DNA from: an uncultured Lachnospiraceae bacterium
Lineage (GTDB): Bacteria; Bacillota; Clostridia; Lachnospirales; Lachnospiraceae
Direction: 5' to 3'
NCBI GenBank assembly: GCA_910586095.1
Contig: CAJUHQ010000029.1
Span: 1 to 31,389 of the forward strand
DNA length: 31,389 nucleotides
A program made the position numbers and the translations under genes. Under the pieces are notes generated by a model that worked only from the letters and a program-made list of their open reading frames with translations, searched no databases and had not been told where the DNA came from. Below, one piece after another: positions 8,353 to 16,528 of this stretch (the first letter of the stretch is position 1; every line of letters begins with the position of its first letter).

Positions 8353-9219
8353 ATGAAATATACATTTTCAATATGGCTGTTCTTTTTCTATTTTTATTGC
8401 TTTTTAGGATGGGTGTGGGAAACTTGTTATGTATCTGTACTCAAGGCAAAATGGGTGAATCGCGGTTTTATGAAGGGGCCTTTTCTCCCTATTTATGGTT
8501 CAGGCGCTATTGTTGTACTCATTTTTACATTGCCATTTCGGACAAATATAGGGCTTGTATTTATAGTAGGTATGGTGAGTGCAACCATTCTCGAGTATGT
8601 GACAGGTGCCACAATGGAGCGGTTATTTCATGTGCGTTATTGGGATTACAGCAAGCAGCCTTTTAATATAAATGGTCATATTTGTCTGTCATCTTCCCTA
8701 GCTTGGGGAATATTCTCCGTTATTCTTACACGATATGGACATACTCCCATAGAATGGTTAGCACTCCATGCAAATAGTAATCTGCTTGAGGTCATTGTTT
8801 TTGTTCTGACAGCGTACTTATCCATTGATATGGCTGCAAGTGTACGTGCTGCCATTGATCTAAAGGAAATTCTTATCAGCCTCGAAGAGAGCAGTGAGGA
8901 ATTTCGAAGACTTGAAAAGCATTTTGAGGTAGTTTCTGCATTTTATGGTGGTGAGATAAAGGAGCGGTCGGAAGCAGGTCTTAGAAAAATTAATTCAGCT
9001 ATTGGATCGGGAAAAGAGATCTATGATAAACTTGGAGAGAGTAGACGCAACTACAAGGCATCTCTTGTAGAAAAAATAAATGAGATACGTGGAAAAAGAG
9101 AATCTAACTATATGGACTCTTTGTTGGCACGCAACCCGCAAGCTGTCTCAAAAATGCATGAGGAAGCATTTTCAAAATACATTGAGCTTGCAAGAGAAGA
9201 AGAGGACGATCGTATATAA
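8353..9219 (+). CDS. CmpB-type putative membrane transporter subunit
   Basis: A 288-residue protein with four or five hydrophobic helices in the first ~170 residues (FSIWLFFFYFYCFLGWVWET, GAIVVLIFTLPF, GLVFIVGMVSATILEYVTGA, and later ones), then a charged helical cytoplasmic tail of about 110 residues. The N-terminal pattern 'FLGWVWE..y.....kWvNRGF..GPflPIYG.Ga' together with 'DYS..PFN..G.ICL..sl.WG' identifies the family known as putative ABC-transporter type IV (CmpB, formerly DUF1113), common in Lachnospiraceae and of unknown substrate. The start codon is one base after the thiN stop and its ribosome site (GGAGG) lies inside thiN, so translation is likely coupled. The transport function comes only from the family label. 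Confidence 0.85.
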   Translation: MKYTFSIWLFFFYFYCFLGWVWETCYVSVLKAKWVNRGFMKGPFLPIYGSGAIVVLIFTLPFRTNIGLVFIVGMVSATILEYVTGATMERLFHVRYWDYSKQPFNINGHICLSSSLAWGIFSVILTRYGHTPIEWLALHANSNLLEVIVFVLTAYLSIDMAASVRAAIDLKEILISLEESSEEFRRLEKHFEVVSAFYGGEIKERSEAGLRKINSAIGSGKEIYDKLGESRRNYKASLVEKINEIRGKRESNYMDSLLARNPQAVSKMHEEAFSKYIELAREEEDDRI

Positions 9220-9289
9220 ATAAACTGTATTTTATTATATTTTTATGATAAACAAAAGTTGACAAACTTAGCAAAGTAAGGGGATTTTT

Positions 9290-10468
9290 ATGGAAATGAA
9301 ACATTTAGACAAGTTAGAAGAAGTATTAAACGAAAGTGTACAATCTGGACAAATTGCAGGTGGAAATATCTGTATACTCCACAAAGGACATGAAATTTAT
9401 TATGCGCAAGCTGGTTATGCAGATTTATCGAAAAAAAAGAAGATTGCAAAAGATAGTATTTTTCGCCTATACTCAATGACAAAACCCGTTACATCCGCCG
9501 CGGTAATGCTTTTGATGGAACAAGGAAAAATTGATCTTTTAGATCCCATCTCTATGTATATACCTAGTTTTACAAATATGACTGTGGCATCTGAAATGGG
9601 AGATTTCCCTGCCCAAAGACCCGTGACTATAAAGGATTGTCTGTCTATGACATCTGGATTGCCCTACAACTGCGATCCCGATCCTGCAAGTCGTGATGCC
9701 GCTATTATATTTGAGGAGGTAGACAAGCGACTGTATTCCAAACAACCTATGACTACTTTGGAAGTTGCTTCACGTTTAGGAGAGGGCAGATTGGCATTTC
9801 AGCCAGGTGCAAGCTGGCGATATGGGACTAGCGCGGACATCCTCGGGGCAGTAGTTGAAGTTGTGTCTGGTATGCGTTTTGGAGAATTTCTAAAAAAGAA
9901 CTTTTTTGAACCTCTTGGTATGATTGATACAGATTTTTCTGTCACTGCCTCCAAAAGAGATCGACTCACAAAGGTATATGAACAAACAGAAACGGGACTA
10001 GTTGAATATAATGGAAGTCATCTAGGCATTTGCAGTCACATGGATGCAGATATTCAGTTTGAGTCTGGAGGCGCGGGACTGGTATCTACTATAACTGACT
10101 ATGCACATTTTACACAGATGTTACTACATAATGGTACTTATCAAGGACAATCCTATCTGTCACCACAAACCGTACATTATATGACAAACTGCCGTCTATA
10201 TCCACACCAGCAAGTTTCTATGATGGGATGGGATAGTTTAGCTGGCTATAGTTATAGCAATCTTATGCGCATTATGACAGACCCTTCCTTAGCAGTCATA
10301 AATGCTTCTATGGGCGAATATGGCTGGGATGGTTGGTTAGGTCCCTATTTCTCCAATATGCCCAAAGAGGAGATGACCTTTTTAATGATGGTACAAAGAA
10401 AAGATTCGGGCACATTTACACTCACTAGAAAACTTAGAAATGTTCTCGCTGCACAATTACCACTCTAA
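9290..10468 (+). CDS. Beta-lactamase-family serine hydrolase (class C-like esterase)
   Basis: A 392-residue protein of the serine beta-lactamase/D-Ala-D-Ala peptidase family (class C and EstB-like). The SxxK nucleophile motif is Ser62-Met-Thr-Lys65 in FRLYSMTKPVTSAAVMLLME. A Tyr motif follows as Tyr178-Gly-Thr-Ser in WRYGTSADILGAVVE, and the third motif region is YGWDGWLGPYF rather than a classic KTG. FEPLGMIDTDF is also a family hallmark. No signal peptide is seen, so it likely acts in the cytoplasm as an esterase or hydrolase of unknown substrate rather than as a secreted lactamase. GGGG six bases upstream of the ATG supports the start. It is 70 bases after the CmpB-type gene and ends at a strong terminator. 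Confidence 0.9.
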   Translation: MEMKHLDKLEEVLNESVQSGQIAGGNICILHKGHEIYYAQAGYADLSKKKKIAKDSIFRLYSMTKPVTSAAVMLLMEQGKIDLLDPISMYIPSFTNMTVASEMGDFPAQRPVTIKDCLSMTSGLPYNCDPDPASRDAAIIFEEVDKRLYSKQPMTTLEVASRLGEGRLAFQPGASWRYGTSADILGAVVEVVSGMRFGEFLKKNFFEPLGMIDTDFSVTASKRDRLTKVYEQTETGLVEYNGSHLGICSHMDADIQFESGGAGLVSTITDYAHFTQMLLHNGTYQGQSYLSPQTVHYMTNCRLYPHQQVSMMGWDSLAGYSYSNLMRIMTDPSLAVINASMGEYGWDGWLGPYFSNMPKEEMTFLMMVQRKDSGTFTLTRKLRNVLAAQLPL

Positions 10469-10470
10469 CT

Positions 10471-10497
10471 AAAAAACGCCTGATTTTGGCGTTTTTT
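10471..10497. terminator. Bidirectional intrinsic terminator
   Basis: AAAAAACGCC at 10471-10480 pairs perfectly with GGCGTTTTTT at 10488-10497 around a seven-base loop. The flanking A and T runs let it work in both directions. It begins two bases after the serine hydrolase stop codon. Confidence 0.88.
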
Positions 10498-10578
10498 CAG
10501 TGTGAAAAAAGTTTGCTATACAGACTTAGTACTTCTTTGTGAAGCCGCCTTCGCTGTGAGTAAAAACTCTTCTTACAC

Positions 10579-10622
10579 ATGCGACCCGTGCATTTATTTT
10601 TCTTGCACGGGTCGCATAGTTT
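10579..10622. terminator. Strong GC hairpin at end of ABC exporter operon
   Basis: ATGCGACCCGTGCA (10579-10592) and its exact reverse complement (10604-10617) form a 14-bp stem with an 11-base loop. A T6 run follows on the plus strand (10620-10625), at the stop of the minus-strand ABC gene. On the minus strand it directly follows the stop codon but lacks a good T-run. It probably blocks plus-strand read-through and protects the 3' end of the ABC mRNA. Confidence 0.75.
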
Positions 10623-10623
10623 T

Positions 10624-12393
10624 TTACATCTGTTGAGCTGTATAAAGTTTATAGTAAGCTCCCTTTTTAGCCAAAAGTTCTTCTGCATTTCCTTCTTCTA
10701 TGATACCACCATTATCAATTACAAAGATACGATCTGCTTTCTGAATGGTTGAAAGTCTGTGCGCAATCACAAAAGAAGTGCGTCCTTTGAGTAGCGCTGC
10801 GATTCCCTCCTGAACCAAAAGTTCGGTCTTGGTGTCAATGCTCGAAGTTGCCTCATCTAGTATCAATATCTTAGGCATACTAACCATAGTTCGCGCAAAG
10901 GCAAGCAACTGTTTTTGACCGACTGACAGACCACCTCCACGTTCTTCTAGCCTAGTATCATATCCATTAGGAAGCTTGGTGATAAAATCATGTGCATGTA
11001 CTGCCTTTGCAGCAGCAATAATTTCTTCCTCTGTGGCGTCTAATTTGCCATAGGCAATATTTTCACGAATGGTTCCTGTAAAAAGAAAATTGTCCTGTGT
11101 CATAATTCCCATCTGTTTTCGAAGGCTTTCTATACTGACAGACCGAATATCCTTGCCATCAATCATAATGTTGCCTTCCTGAATGTCATAAAAGCGGCTG
11201 ATTAGATTTACAATTGTCGTTTTTCCTGCCCCTGTAGGACCTACTAGCGCAATAGTTTCTCCAGGTCTAATATGAAAACTAACGTCTGTCAACACTTTTG
11301 TATTTTCATCATAGGAGAATCCAACATGTTGAAAATCGACAGTTCCCACAATCTCTGGCATTTCTCCAACACCTATAGAATCTTTGATCTCTGGTTTCGT
11401 ATCCAAAATTTCAAAGATTCGCTCGGCACCTGAAATATTGGTGATAAGTTGATTATAAAAACTACTAAGATTCATAATAGGTTTCCAAAACATGGAAATA
11501 TAGGTTCCAAAGGCAATCAAAGTTCCCACAGATACTTTGTCAACACCCAAGATCGTAATACCAGCAAACCACAATGATACATTGCCCAACCCCCAACAGA
11601 AATCAACGACTGATCCAAATGCATCTGCATATTTTACAGCATCCATAAAGGACTGTCTGTGTTCATGAACTAGTGTGTAAAACGTCTCTTTTGTTTCATT
11701 TTCTGCTGTAAAACTCTGAATAATACGAATACCCGACAAATCTTCGTGAATAAAAGCGTTGAGATTCGATGATTTTTTTCGATAAATCTGCCAACACTTA
11801 TGTGATCGTACTTGTATAAACCAGACTCCCACAATCATTAAAGGAAGGCTGATAAGAGCAGCAGCGGCTAAATAAGCATTTTTGACAAACATAATACCAA
11901 CTACTGCACAGATAGTAATAAAATCTGGTATAAGTGTTTTGACACTGTTTGAGAGCACATCTTTTAAGGAGTTGATATCTCCAATGATACGTGCAAGAAT
12001 CTTACCTGTTGGTCTGCTGTCAAAAAAATTAAAATCTAGTGTTTGAATATGCGTATAAAGTTGCTGACGTATCGTTACTAGAACTTTGTTGCACACCTTT
12101 GCCATAATGTACATACGTGCCTTTACAAGAACAATCATAACGCCATTTAATATAAGTGCAATCCCTATCAATTTGTACAACCCTCTATAGTCACCGACAG
12201 AGATATGGTCATCAATGGCAGATTCAATAATCAGTGGATTGATTAAACTTACAGCTACACAATAAGCCATAATCAAAAGAACGACTAAAATGGAAAATCT
12301 ATGTGCGAGCAGATAAGAAAAAAGTCTACTAAGTGTCTTGATCTTACTCACATCATTGACCATTTCATCCTGTTTATAAGAATTTATAGCCAT
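10624..12393 (-). CDS. Heterodimeric ABC exporter subunit (BmrD/LmrD-like)
   Basis: A 589-residue half-transporter: six membrane helices in residues ~30-310, then an ATPase domain (~350-589). The ATPase has Walker A GPTGAGKTT, Walker B ILILDEATSS with the catalytic Glu, and IAHRLS as the H-loop. The signature reads LSVGQ instead of LSGGQ. Its partner has the opposite changes, the pattern of asymmetric multidrug exporters such as BmrC/BmrD or LmrC/LmrD, in which one composite ATP site is degenerate. It probably expels drugs or lipophilic compounds. It starts 19 bases after the partner's stop with an excellent GGAGGTG site, so the two are one operon. Regulation is by the leader near 14.2-14.4 kb. 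The substrate is unknown. Confidence 0.93.
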   Translation of the reverse strand: MAINSYKQDEMVNDVSKIKTLSRLFSYLLAHRFSILVVLLIMAYCVAVSLINPLIIESAIDDHISVGDYRGLYKLIGIALILNGVMIVLVKARMYIMAKVCNKVLVTIRQQLYTHIQTLDFNFFDSRPTGKILARIIGDINSLKDVLSNSVKTLIPDFITICAVVGIMFVKNAYLAAAALISLPLMIVGVWFIQVRSHKCWQIYRKKSSNLNAFIHEDLSGIRIIQSFTAENETKETFYTLVHEHRQSFMDAVKYADAFGSVVDFCWGLGNVSLWFAGITILGVDKVSVGTLIAFGTYISMFWKPIMNLSSFYNQLITNISGAERIFEILDTKPEIKDSIGVGEMPEIVGTVDFQHVGFSYDENTKVLTDVSFHIRPGETIALVGPTGAGKTTIVNLISRFYDIQEGNIMIDGKDIRSVSIESLRKQMGIMTQDNFLFTGTIRENIAYGKLDATEEEIIAAAKAVHAHDFITKLPNGYDTRLEERGGGLSVGQKQLLAFARTMVSMPKILILDEATSSIDTKTELLVQEGIAALLKGRTSFVIAHRLSTIQKADRIFVIDNGGIIEEGNAEELLAKKGAYYKLYTAQQM

Positions 12394-12412
12394 GTTGTTT
12401 CACCTCCTTTTT

Positions 12413-14149
12413 CTATTCTTGTACCACAGTAGTGGGATCGCCATATTGTGATACATATGTCTTGTAGTAAAGTCCTTTTTTTGCAAGGAGTGTATCATGT
12501 GTACCACGTTCTGCAATGGTTCCATTTTCGAGCACCAAAATTTCATCAGCATGACGGACCGCACTGATACGGTGAGCTATGATTAACTTGGTAGTATTTG
12601 GCAGTGTTCGCAAGATTTTTTGTATCTCATGTTCTGTCTCCATATCTAGAGCAGAAGTAGAATCGTCCATAATTAAGATGGGGGTCTGTTTTGCAAAAGC
12701 ACGTGCTATACTGATTCGCTGTTTCTGGCCACCTGAGAGCCCTACACCACGTTCTCCAATAATCGTTTCATATTCGTTTGGCATCTTTTCTATAAAACTA
12801 CTTGCCTGTGCGTCTTGTGAAGCTTTTCTTACAATTGCCTCATTTGTATACGCTTTTTTACCAAGCTTTACATTTTCATTGATTGTGTCCGAAAATAGAA
12901 ATACATCTTGCATAACAAGCGAGATGCTGCTGCGTAGTTGCTTTAGAGACAACTGCCGAATATCGACTCCATCGAGATAAATTGTTCCGTCTGTGGCATC
13001 ATACAGTCTTTGCAATAATTGTACTACAGAAGTTTTTCCGGCACCGGTAGCCCCCATAATACCAATTGTAGAACCTGCCGCTGCCTCAAAGGTAATGTCA
13101 TGCAAAATCTCATGCAAATCTTCTTTGTGAAAAGACACATGTGAAAATTCAATTTTTCCCTTAACTGTATCTAACAAAATAGGATTTTCTACCTCTGTGA
13201 TAACAGGTTTTTGTTCATAAATTTTGGTAAGTTTTTTATTAGAAGCAATACCCGCTGAAAAATCATTAGAGAGCCAACCTAACATTTCCATAGGCCATAC
13301 AATATTGTTTGCATACTCTAAAAAAGCTCCTAATACACCTAACGTAATTACATTTTCTATGACAAGCCGTCCACCAATCAGTAAAACCAACATTGGTAAA
13401 AGTTTGGTAATAATCTGAAAGTATGGATAATAGCGCACAAATACTTTAGATTGTTTTAAGTTCAGTTCATAATAGCGTTGATTGTGAGACAAGAACTTCT
13501 TAATCTCAAACTTTTCTCTCGCAAATGCCTTTACAGTTCTGACACCTGCGAGATTTTCCTCAGCAACTGTATTTAAAATAGCGTTTTCCTCGCTAATATC
13601 TTCATATATTGCACCGAGATATTTTTCCATCCTCACTGCGATAAAAGCCGAAATAATCATAGCAGCAGTAGGAACCAATGCTAGTGATGCATGTAAACGA
13701 TACATACAAAACAGTACAACACTAGTGTGAAAGATAACTTCTATAATCAGCATACTCACATAAGATAGCGTATTCCAAACCCTGTCAATATCATCTTTTA
13801 CACGTGCCATCAGCTCACCTGTATTTGTCTTGTCAAAAAAGCAGCTACTTAGGCTTTGTATATGATTAAACAGATTTTTGCGCATATCTGAGGCAATCGA
13901 TGAGCCTACCTTATCAAAAGTATATTCCTTTGTGTATTGAAATACACAGCGTCCCACACCTACAATAAGAATACCACCAAGTAAATAGGGCAAAAGTGCA
14001 ACCTTTCCGCCAAGAATAACATCATCTATAATGTGCATAGTAAGCATTGGTGCAAGCATATCCAGTGATACACTAATAATTAGAGAAACAATGGCAAAAA
14101 GATAATACCACTTGTATTCCCAGATGTAAGTGGATAATTTCTTTCTCAT
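12413..14149 (-). CDS. Heterodimeric ABC exporter subunit (BmrC/LmrC-like)
   Basis: A 578-residue half-transporter with six membrane helices (~15-300) and an ATPase domain (~335-578). Walker A is GATGAGKTS and the signature LSGGQKQRISIAR is canonical. Walker B reads ILIMDDSTSALD, so the catalytic Glu after the Walker B Asp is replaced by Asp, as in BmrC-type subunits. With the downstream subunit (canonical Glu, altered LSVGQ signature) this gives one competent and one degenerate ATP site. The start has AGGA ten bases upstream. It is the first structural gene after a 250-base leader that encodes a small peptide and an attenuator. The predicted role is drug efflux in the cell membrane; the substrate is not evident. 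Confidence 0.93.
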   Translation of the reverse strand: MRKKLSTYIWEYKWYYLFAIVSLIISVSLDMLAPMLTMHIIDDVILGGKVALLPYLLGGILIVGVGRCVFQYTKEYTFDKVGSSIASDMRKNLFNHIQSLSSCFFDKTNTGELMARVKDDIDRVWNTLSYVSMLIIEVIFHTSVVLFCMYRLHASLALVPTAAMIISAFIAVRMEKYLGAIYEDISEENAILNTVAEENLAGVRTVKAFAREKFEIKKFLSHNQRYYELNLKQSKVFVRYYPYFQIITKLLPMLVLLIGGRLVIENVITLGVLGAFLEYANNIVWPMEMLGWLSNDFSAGIASNKKLTKIYEQKPVITEVENPILLDTVKGKIEFSHVSFHKEDLHEILHDITFEAAAGSTIGIMGATGAGKTSVVQLLQRLYDATDGTIYLDGVDIRQLSLKQLRSSISLVMQDVFLFSDTINENVKLGKKAYTNEAIVRKASQDAQASSFIEKMPNEYETIIGERGVGLSGGQKQRISIARAFAKQTPILIMDDSTSALDMETEHEIQKILRTLPNTTKLIIAHRISAVRHADEILVLENGTIAERGTHDTLLAKKGLYYKTYVSQYGDPTTVVQE

Positions 14150-14213
14150 AAAATAATGTTCCTTTCTACTTTATTCATAAAATAAAACTAACTCCGAGAC
14201 ATTAAACGTACCT

Positions 14214-14279
14214 GTTGTTTGTGCCTAGTGCCCGTGTGCATAAAAAAAGCCCCAAGGTAAAATCCCTGAGGCAGACAAC
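14214..14279 (-). promoter_or_regulatory. Candidate antiterminator stem of the ABC leader
   Basis: On the minus strand GTTGTCTGCCTCAG (14279-14266) can pair, with small internal loops, with CTAGGCACAAACAAC (14228-14214). This would take up the 5' arm of the terminator hairpin and stop it forming. A second alternative is GTAAAATT in leader codons 20-22 (14349-14342), which can pair with GATTTTAC (14264-14257) in the terminator loop. Both are by eye; no folding energy was computed. Confidence 0.45.
14242..14271 (-). terminator. Intrinsic terminator (attenuator) inside ABC leader
   Basis: On the minus strand CCTCAGGG pairs with CCTTGGGG (one G-T and one T-G wobble) around a six-base loop, and the stem is followed by C and seven T. 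It sits between the leader peptide and the exporter genes, about 95 bases before the first ABC start, so it must be bypassed for the operon to be expressed. Confidence 0.8.
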
Positions 14280-14317
14280 ACGTAAAGAAGATAAACTATG
14301 TACACAAATCGTACCAA

Positions 14318-14407
14318 TTAAATTGGGCGTGTCTCGGAGGTAATTTTACAGTTATGAAACAATATGAAATAGTCAATGTTGCGATTTTGAAATCTTGTAT
14401 TCATCAT
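14318..14407 (-). CDS. 29-residue leader peptide of the ABC exporter operon
   Basis: A short ORF with a perfect ribosome site: GAAAGGAGG three bases before ATGATGAAT (starts possible at 14407 or 14404; the second gives better spacing). The 29-residue peptide begins MMNTRFQNRN, continues with an aromatic stretch (DYFILFHNC) and ends KITSETRPI before TAA at 14318. It lies between the promoter and the intrinsic terminator, and its last codons contain both the long inverted-repeat arm and bases able to pair with the terminator loop. This is the arrangement of ribosome-mediated attenuation known for BmrB upstream of BmrC/BmrD in Bacillus, where ribosome-targeting antibiotics stall the leader ribosome and allow read-through. 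The peptide has no sequence similarity that I recognise. Its function is inferred from layout. Confidence 0.65.
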   Translation of the reverse strand: MMNTRFQNRNIDYFILFHNCKITSETRPI

Positions 14408-14461
14408 ATACCTCCTTTCTCGATAGACAGCATATACTGAAATTACCAGTAGATGCAATAA

Positions 14462-14481
14462 ATGGTTACAAAACTAACCAT
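14462..14481. promoter_or_regulatory. Palindrome overlapping the ABC leader -10
   Basis: ATGGTTA (14462-14468) and TAACCAT (14475-14481) form a perfect 7-6-7 palindrome overlapping the -10 box of the minus-strand promoter. It is a candidate operator for a repressor, or a 5'-end hairpin of the leader. Confidence 0.4.
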
Positions 14482-14505
14482 ACTCTTATTTTAGTCGTCT
14501 GTCAA
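14477..14505 (-). promoter_or_regulatory. Sigma-A promoter of the ABC leader
   Basis: On the minus strand TTGACA (14505-14500), a 17-base spacer, then TATGGT (14482-14477). The -35 is perfect and the -10 moderate. It lies about 70 bases before the leader peptide start. Confidence 0.7.
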
Positions 14506-14523
14506 CTTATTTTTTCAAATATA

Positions 14524-14552
14524 TTGCGTTAAATTAGAAAAAAGTGTATACT
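14524..14552 (+). promoter_or_regulatory. Sigma-A promoter of gpmI
   Basis: TTGCGT at 14524-14529, 17 bases, TATACT at 14547-14552. It is back to back with the ABC leader promoter (the -35 boxes are about 20 bases apart) and leaves a 5' leader of about 140 bases before gpmI in which I see no strong structure. Confidence 0.6.
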
Positions 14553-14700
14553 TGTTACAGTTCACTTACTGTCGCATTTTGCGTAAAAAAACTATGGTAT
14601 AGATGGAAGCATAGCACAAAACGACAGATGCGAAAGAAAGAACCTTTAGGTATAAAAGGAGAATAAGAGCGCAAAATACAGCGCAGAAATGAGGGAAAAA

Positions 14701-16242
14701 ATGAGCAAAAAAACAACCGTTTTAATGATTCTTGATGGATATGGTCTAAATGAGAGAGCCGATCATAATGCCGTTGCAATTGGAAAAACTCCTGTTATGG
14801 ACAGACTGATGAAAGAGTATCCATTTGTAAAGGGCAATGCGAGCGGTATGGCAGTAGGTCTTCCAGATGGACAGATGGGCAACTCTGAAGTAGGACATTT
14901 GAATATGGGTGCCGGCCGAATCGTATATCAGGAACTGACACGAATCACAAAAGAAATCCAAGATGGAACTTTCTTTGAAAATCCAGCTTTGATGGAAGCA
15001 GTAAACAACTGCAAAGAAAAAGGATCTGCACTTCATATGTTTGGTCTTTTATCAGATGGTGGCGTTCACAGTCACAATACACACTTATACGGTTTGTTAG
15101 AGCTTGCAAAGAGAAACGGCTTGTCAGAAGTCTATGTACATTGTTTCCTAGATGGACGAGACACCCCTCCTGCATCTGGAAAAGGTTTTGCAGAGGCACT
15201 TGAAGCAAAGATGGCAGAGATTGGCGTCGGCAAAATTGCATCCGTTATGGGGCGTTACTATGCTATGGATAGAGATAATAACTATGATCGTGTACAATTG
15301 GCATATGAGGCTTTGACAGAAGGAAAAGGAGAGCAGGCCTCATCAGGTCCAGCAGGAATTCAACAATCTTATGACAATGACAAGACAGATGAGTTTGTAC
15401 TCCCTACTGTAGTAACAGATAATGGTAAGCCAATCGCTACAATCAAAGATGGCGATTCGGTAATATTCTTTAATTTCCGACCAGACCGTGCAAGAGAGAT
15501 TACCAGAGCATTTTGTGATGATGCATTTACAGGATTTGACAGAAAACGACTCGATTTGAAATATGTATGTTTTTCTGACTACGATCCAACAATCCCTAAC
15601 AAAATCATTGCATTTCATAAGATTGCTGTCACCAATACATTTGGAGAATGGCTTGCAGCAAACAATATGACACAGGCCAGAATCGCTGAGACAGAGAAAT
15701 ATGCGCATGTTACATTCTTCTTTAATGGAGGTGTGGAAGAGCCCAACGAAGGCGAGGATCGCGTTCTTGTTCCTTCCCCAAAGGAAGTGGCTACTTATGA
15801 CTTAAAACCTGAAATGAGTGCTTATACCGTTTGTGATAAACTAGTGAATGCAATTGAATCTGGCAAGTATGATGTGATTATTATTAACTTTGCTAATCCT
15901 GACATGGTAGGGCACACAGGTGTAGAGGATGCAGCCATTAAGGCAGTGGAAGCAGTAGATGAATGTGTAGGAAAAGCAGTAGATGCGATTTGTAAAGCCA
16001 ATGGTACTCTGTTTATCTGTGCAGATCATGGAAATGCAGAGCAACTTGTAGATTATGAAACAGGAGCACCATTTACAGCACATACTACCAATCCTGTACC
16101 ATTTATTCTTGTAAACTATGATCCTGCATATACTTTACGTGAAGGTGGATGTCTTGCAGACATTGTTCCAACCCTAATCGAAACAATGGGCATGAAGCAA
16201 CCTGCTGAGATGACTGGAAAATCTTTATTAGTACGCAAATAA
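14701..16242 (+). CDS. gpmI: 2,3-bisphosphoglycerate-independent phosphoglycerate mutase
   Basis: Interconverts 3- and 2-phosphoglycerate in glycolysis, cytosolic and Mn-dependent. The ATG at 14701 is chosen because GAGGGA lies just upstream and the product then begins MSKKTTVLMILDGYGLN, as in the family; an in-frame ATG at 14689 overlaps that ribosome site. It has 513 residues, normal length. Visible metal and catalytic motifs are LDGYG, GNSEVGHLNMGAGR with the phosphorylated Ser at residue 62, LDGRDTPP, VMGRYYAMDRD, NFRPDRARE and CADHGNAEQ. The enolase gene follows after a 285-base spacer that contains a terminator-like hairpin, so the two consecutive glycolytic genes may be only partly co-transcribed. 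Confidence 0.97.
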   Translation: MSKKTTVLMILDGYGLNERADHNAVAIGKTPVMDRLMKEYPFVKGNASGMAVGLPDGQMGNSEVGHLNMGAGRIVYQELTRITKEIQDGTFFENPALMEAVNNCKEKGSALHMFGLLSDGGVHSHNTHLYGLLELAKRNGLSEVYVHCFLDGRDTPPASGKGFAEALEAKMAEIGVGKIASVMGRYYAMDRDNNYDRVQLAYEALTEGKGEQASSGPAGIQQSYDNDKTDEFVLPTVVTDNGKPIATIKDGDSVIFFNFRPDRAREITRAFCDDAFTGFDRKRLDLKYVCFSDYDPTIPNKIIAFHKIAVTNTFGEWLAANNMTQARIAETEKYAHVTFFFNGGVEEPNEGEDRVLVPSPKEVATYDLKPEMSAYTVCDKLVNAIESGKYDVIIINFANPDMVGHTGVEDAAIKAVEAVDECVGKAVDAICKANGTLFICADHGNAEQLVDYETGAPFTAHTTNPVPFILVNYDPAYTLREGGCLADIVPTLIETMGMKQPAEMTGKSLLVRK

Positions 16243-16353
16243 ATGTAAACTTATGTTCTATTTTGCTTCTGCGTACAATTAATGTAAGTTTGCCAGACGC
16301 AAAGCAGTATATATTGTATCTTTTGTTTCTATTTCTGTGTATAAAAAGTGAGC

Positions 16354-16475
16354 TATACTTCTAAGGTAGCAAATGGCATTGCCTTAGGAGTGTTAGCGTT
16401 CACATGTTATATTGAGTCATCAAAGATAACATAGGGAATTAAAATGAAAAAAATCCGCATTGCGGATTTTTTTTT
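16354..16475 (+). ncRNA. Possible small RNA or attenuated eno leader
   Basis: Between gpmI and eno. A TATACT box (16354-16359, no good -35) is followed by a hairpin CTAAGG / CCTTAG (16361-16366 with 16382-16387, with inner GCAA / TTGC), a second hairpin ATGTTAT / ATAACAT (16404-16410 with 16426-16432), and a strong terminator (16447-16475). A transcript of about 110 bases would result, ending roughly 50 bases before the enolase start. The hairpins are seen; the RNA is inferred. Confidence 0.4.
16447..16475 (+). terminator. Intrinsic terminator upstream of eno
   Basis: An A-run, ATCCGC, a three-base loop, GCGGAT and nine T (plus-strand orientation; the symmetric A-run may also allow minus-strand use). 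It lies about 205 bases after the gpmI stop and 54 before the enolase start, so it either ends gpmI transcripts or attenuates eno. Confidence 0.85.
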
Positions 16476-16528
16476 GGGAATACTGAAAGAGATAACTATA
16501 AACTTTGAGTAGAAACGGAGATGACATT

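Larger units (their letters stand above)
14192..14339 (-). repeat. Long-range 10-bp inverted repeat in the ABC leader
   Basis: CTCCGAGACA at 14192-14201 and its exact reverse complement at 14330-14339. On the minus-strand RNA the upstream arm covers codons 23-26 of the leader peptide and the other arm lies about 42 bases before the ABC start codon. The two can pair only in transcripts that pass the attenuator. The pairing is seen; its role is inferred. Confidence 0.5.

Noticed and set aside
14150..14460. T-box or metabolite riboswitch before the ABC exporter
   Set aside because: No T-box core or specifier arrangement was seen; the leader ORF plus terminator explains the region better.
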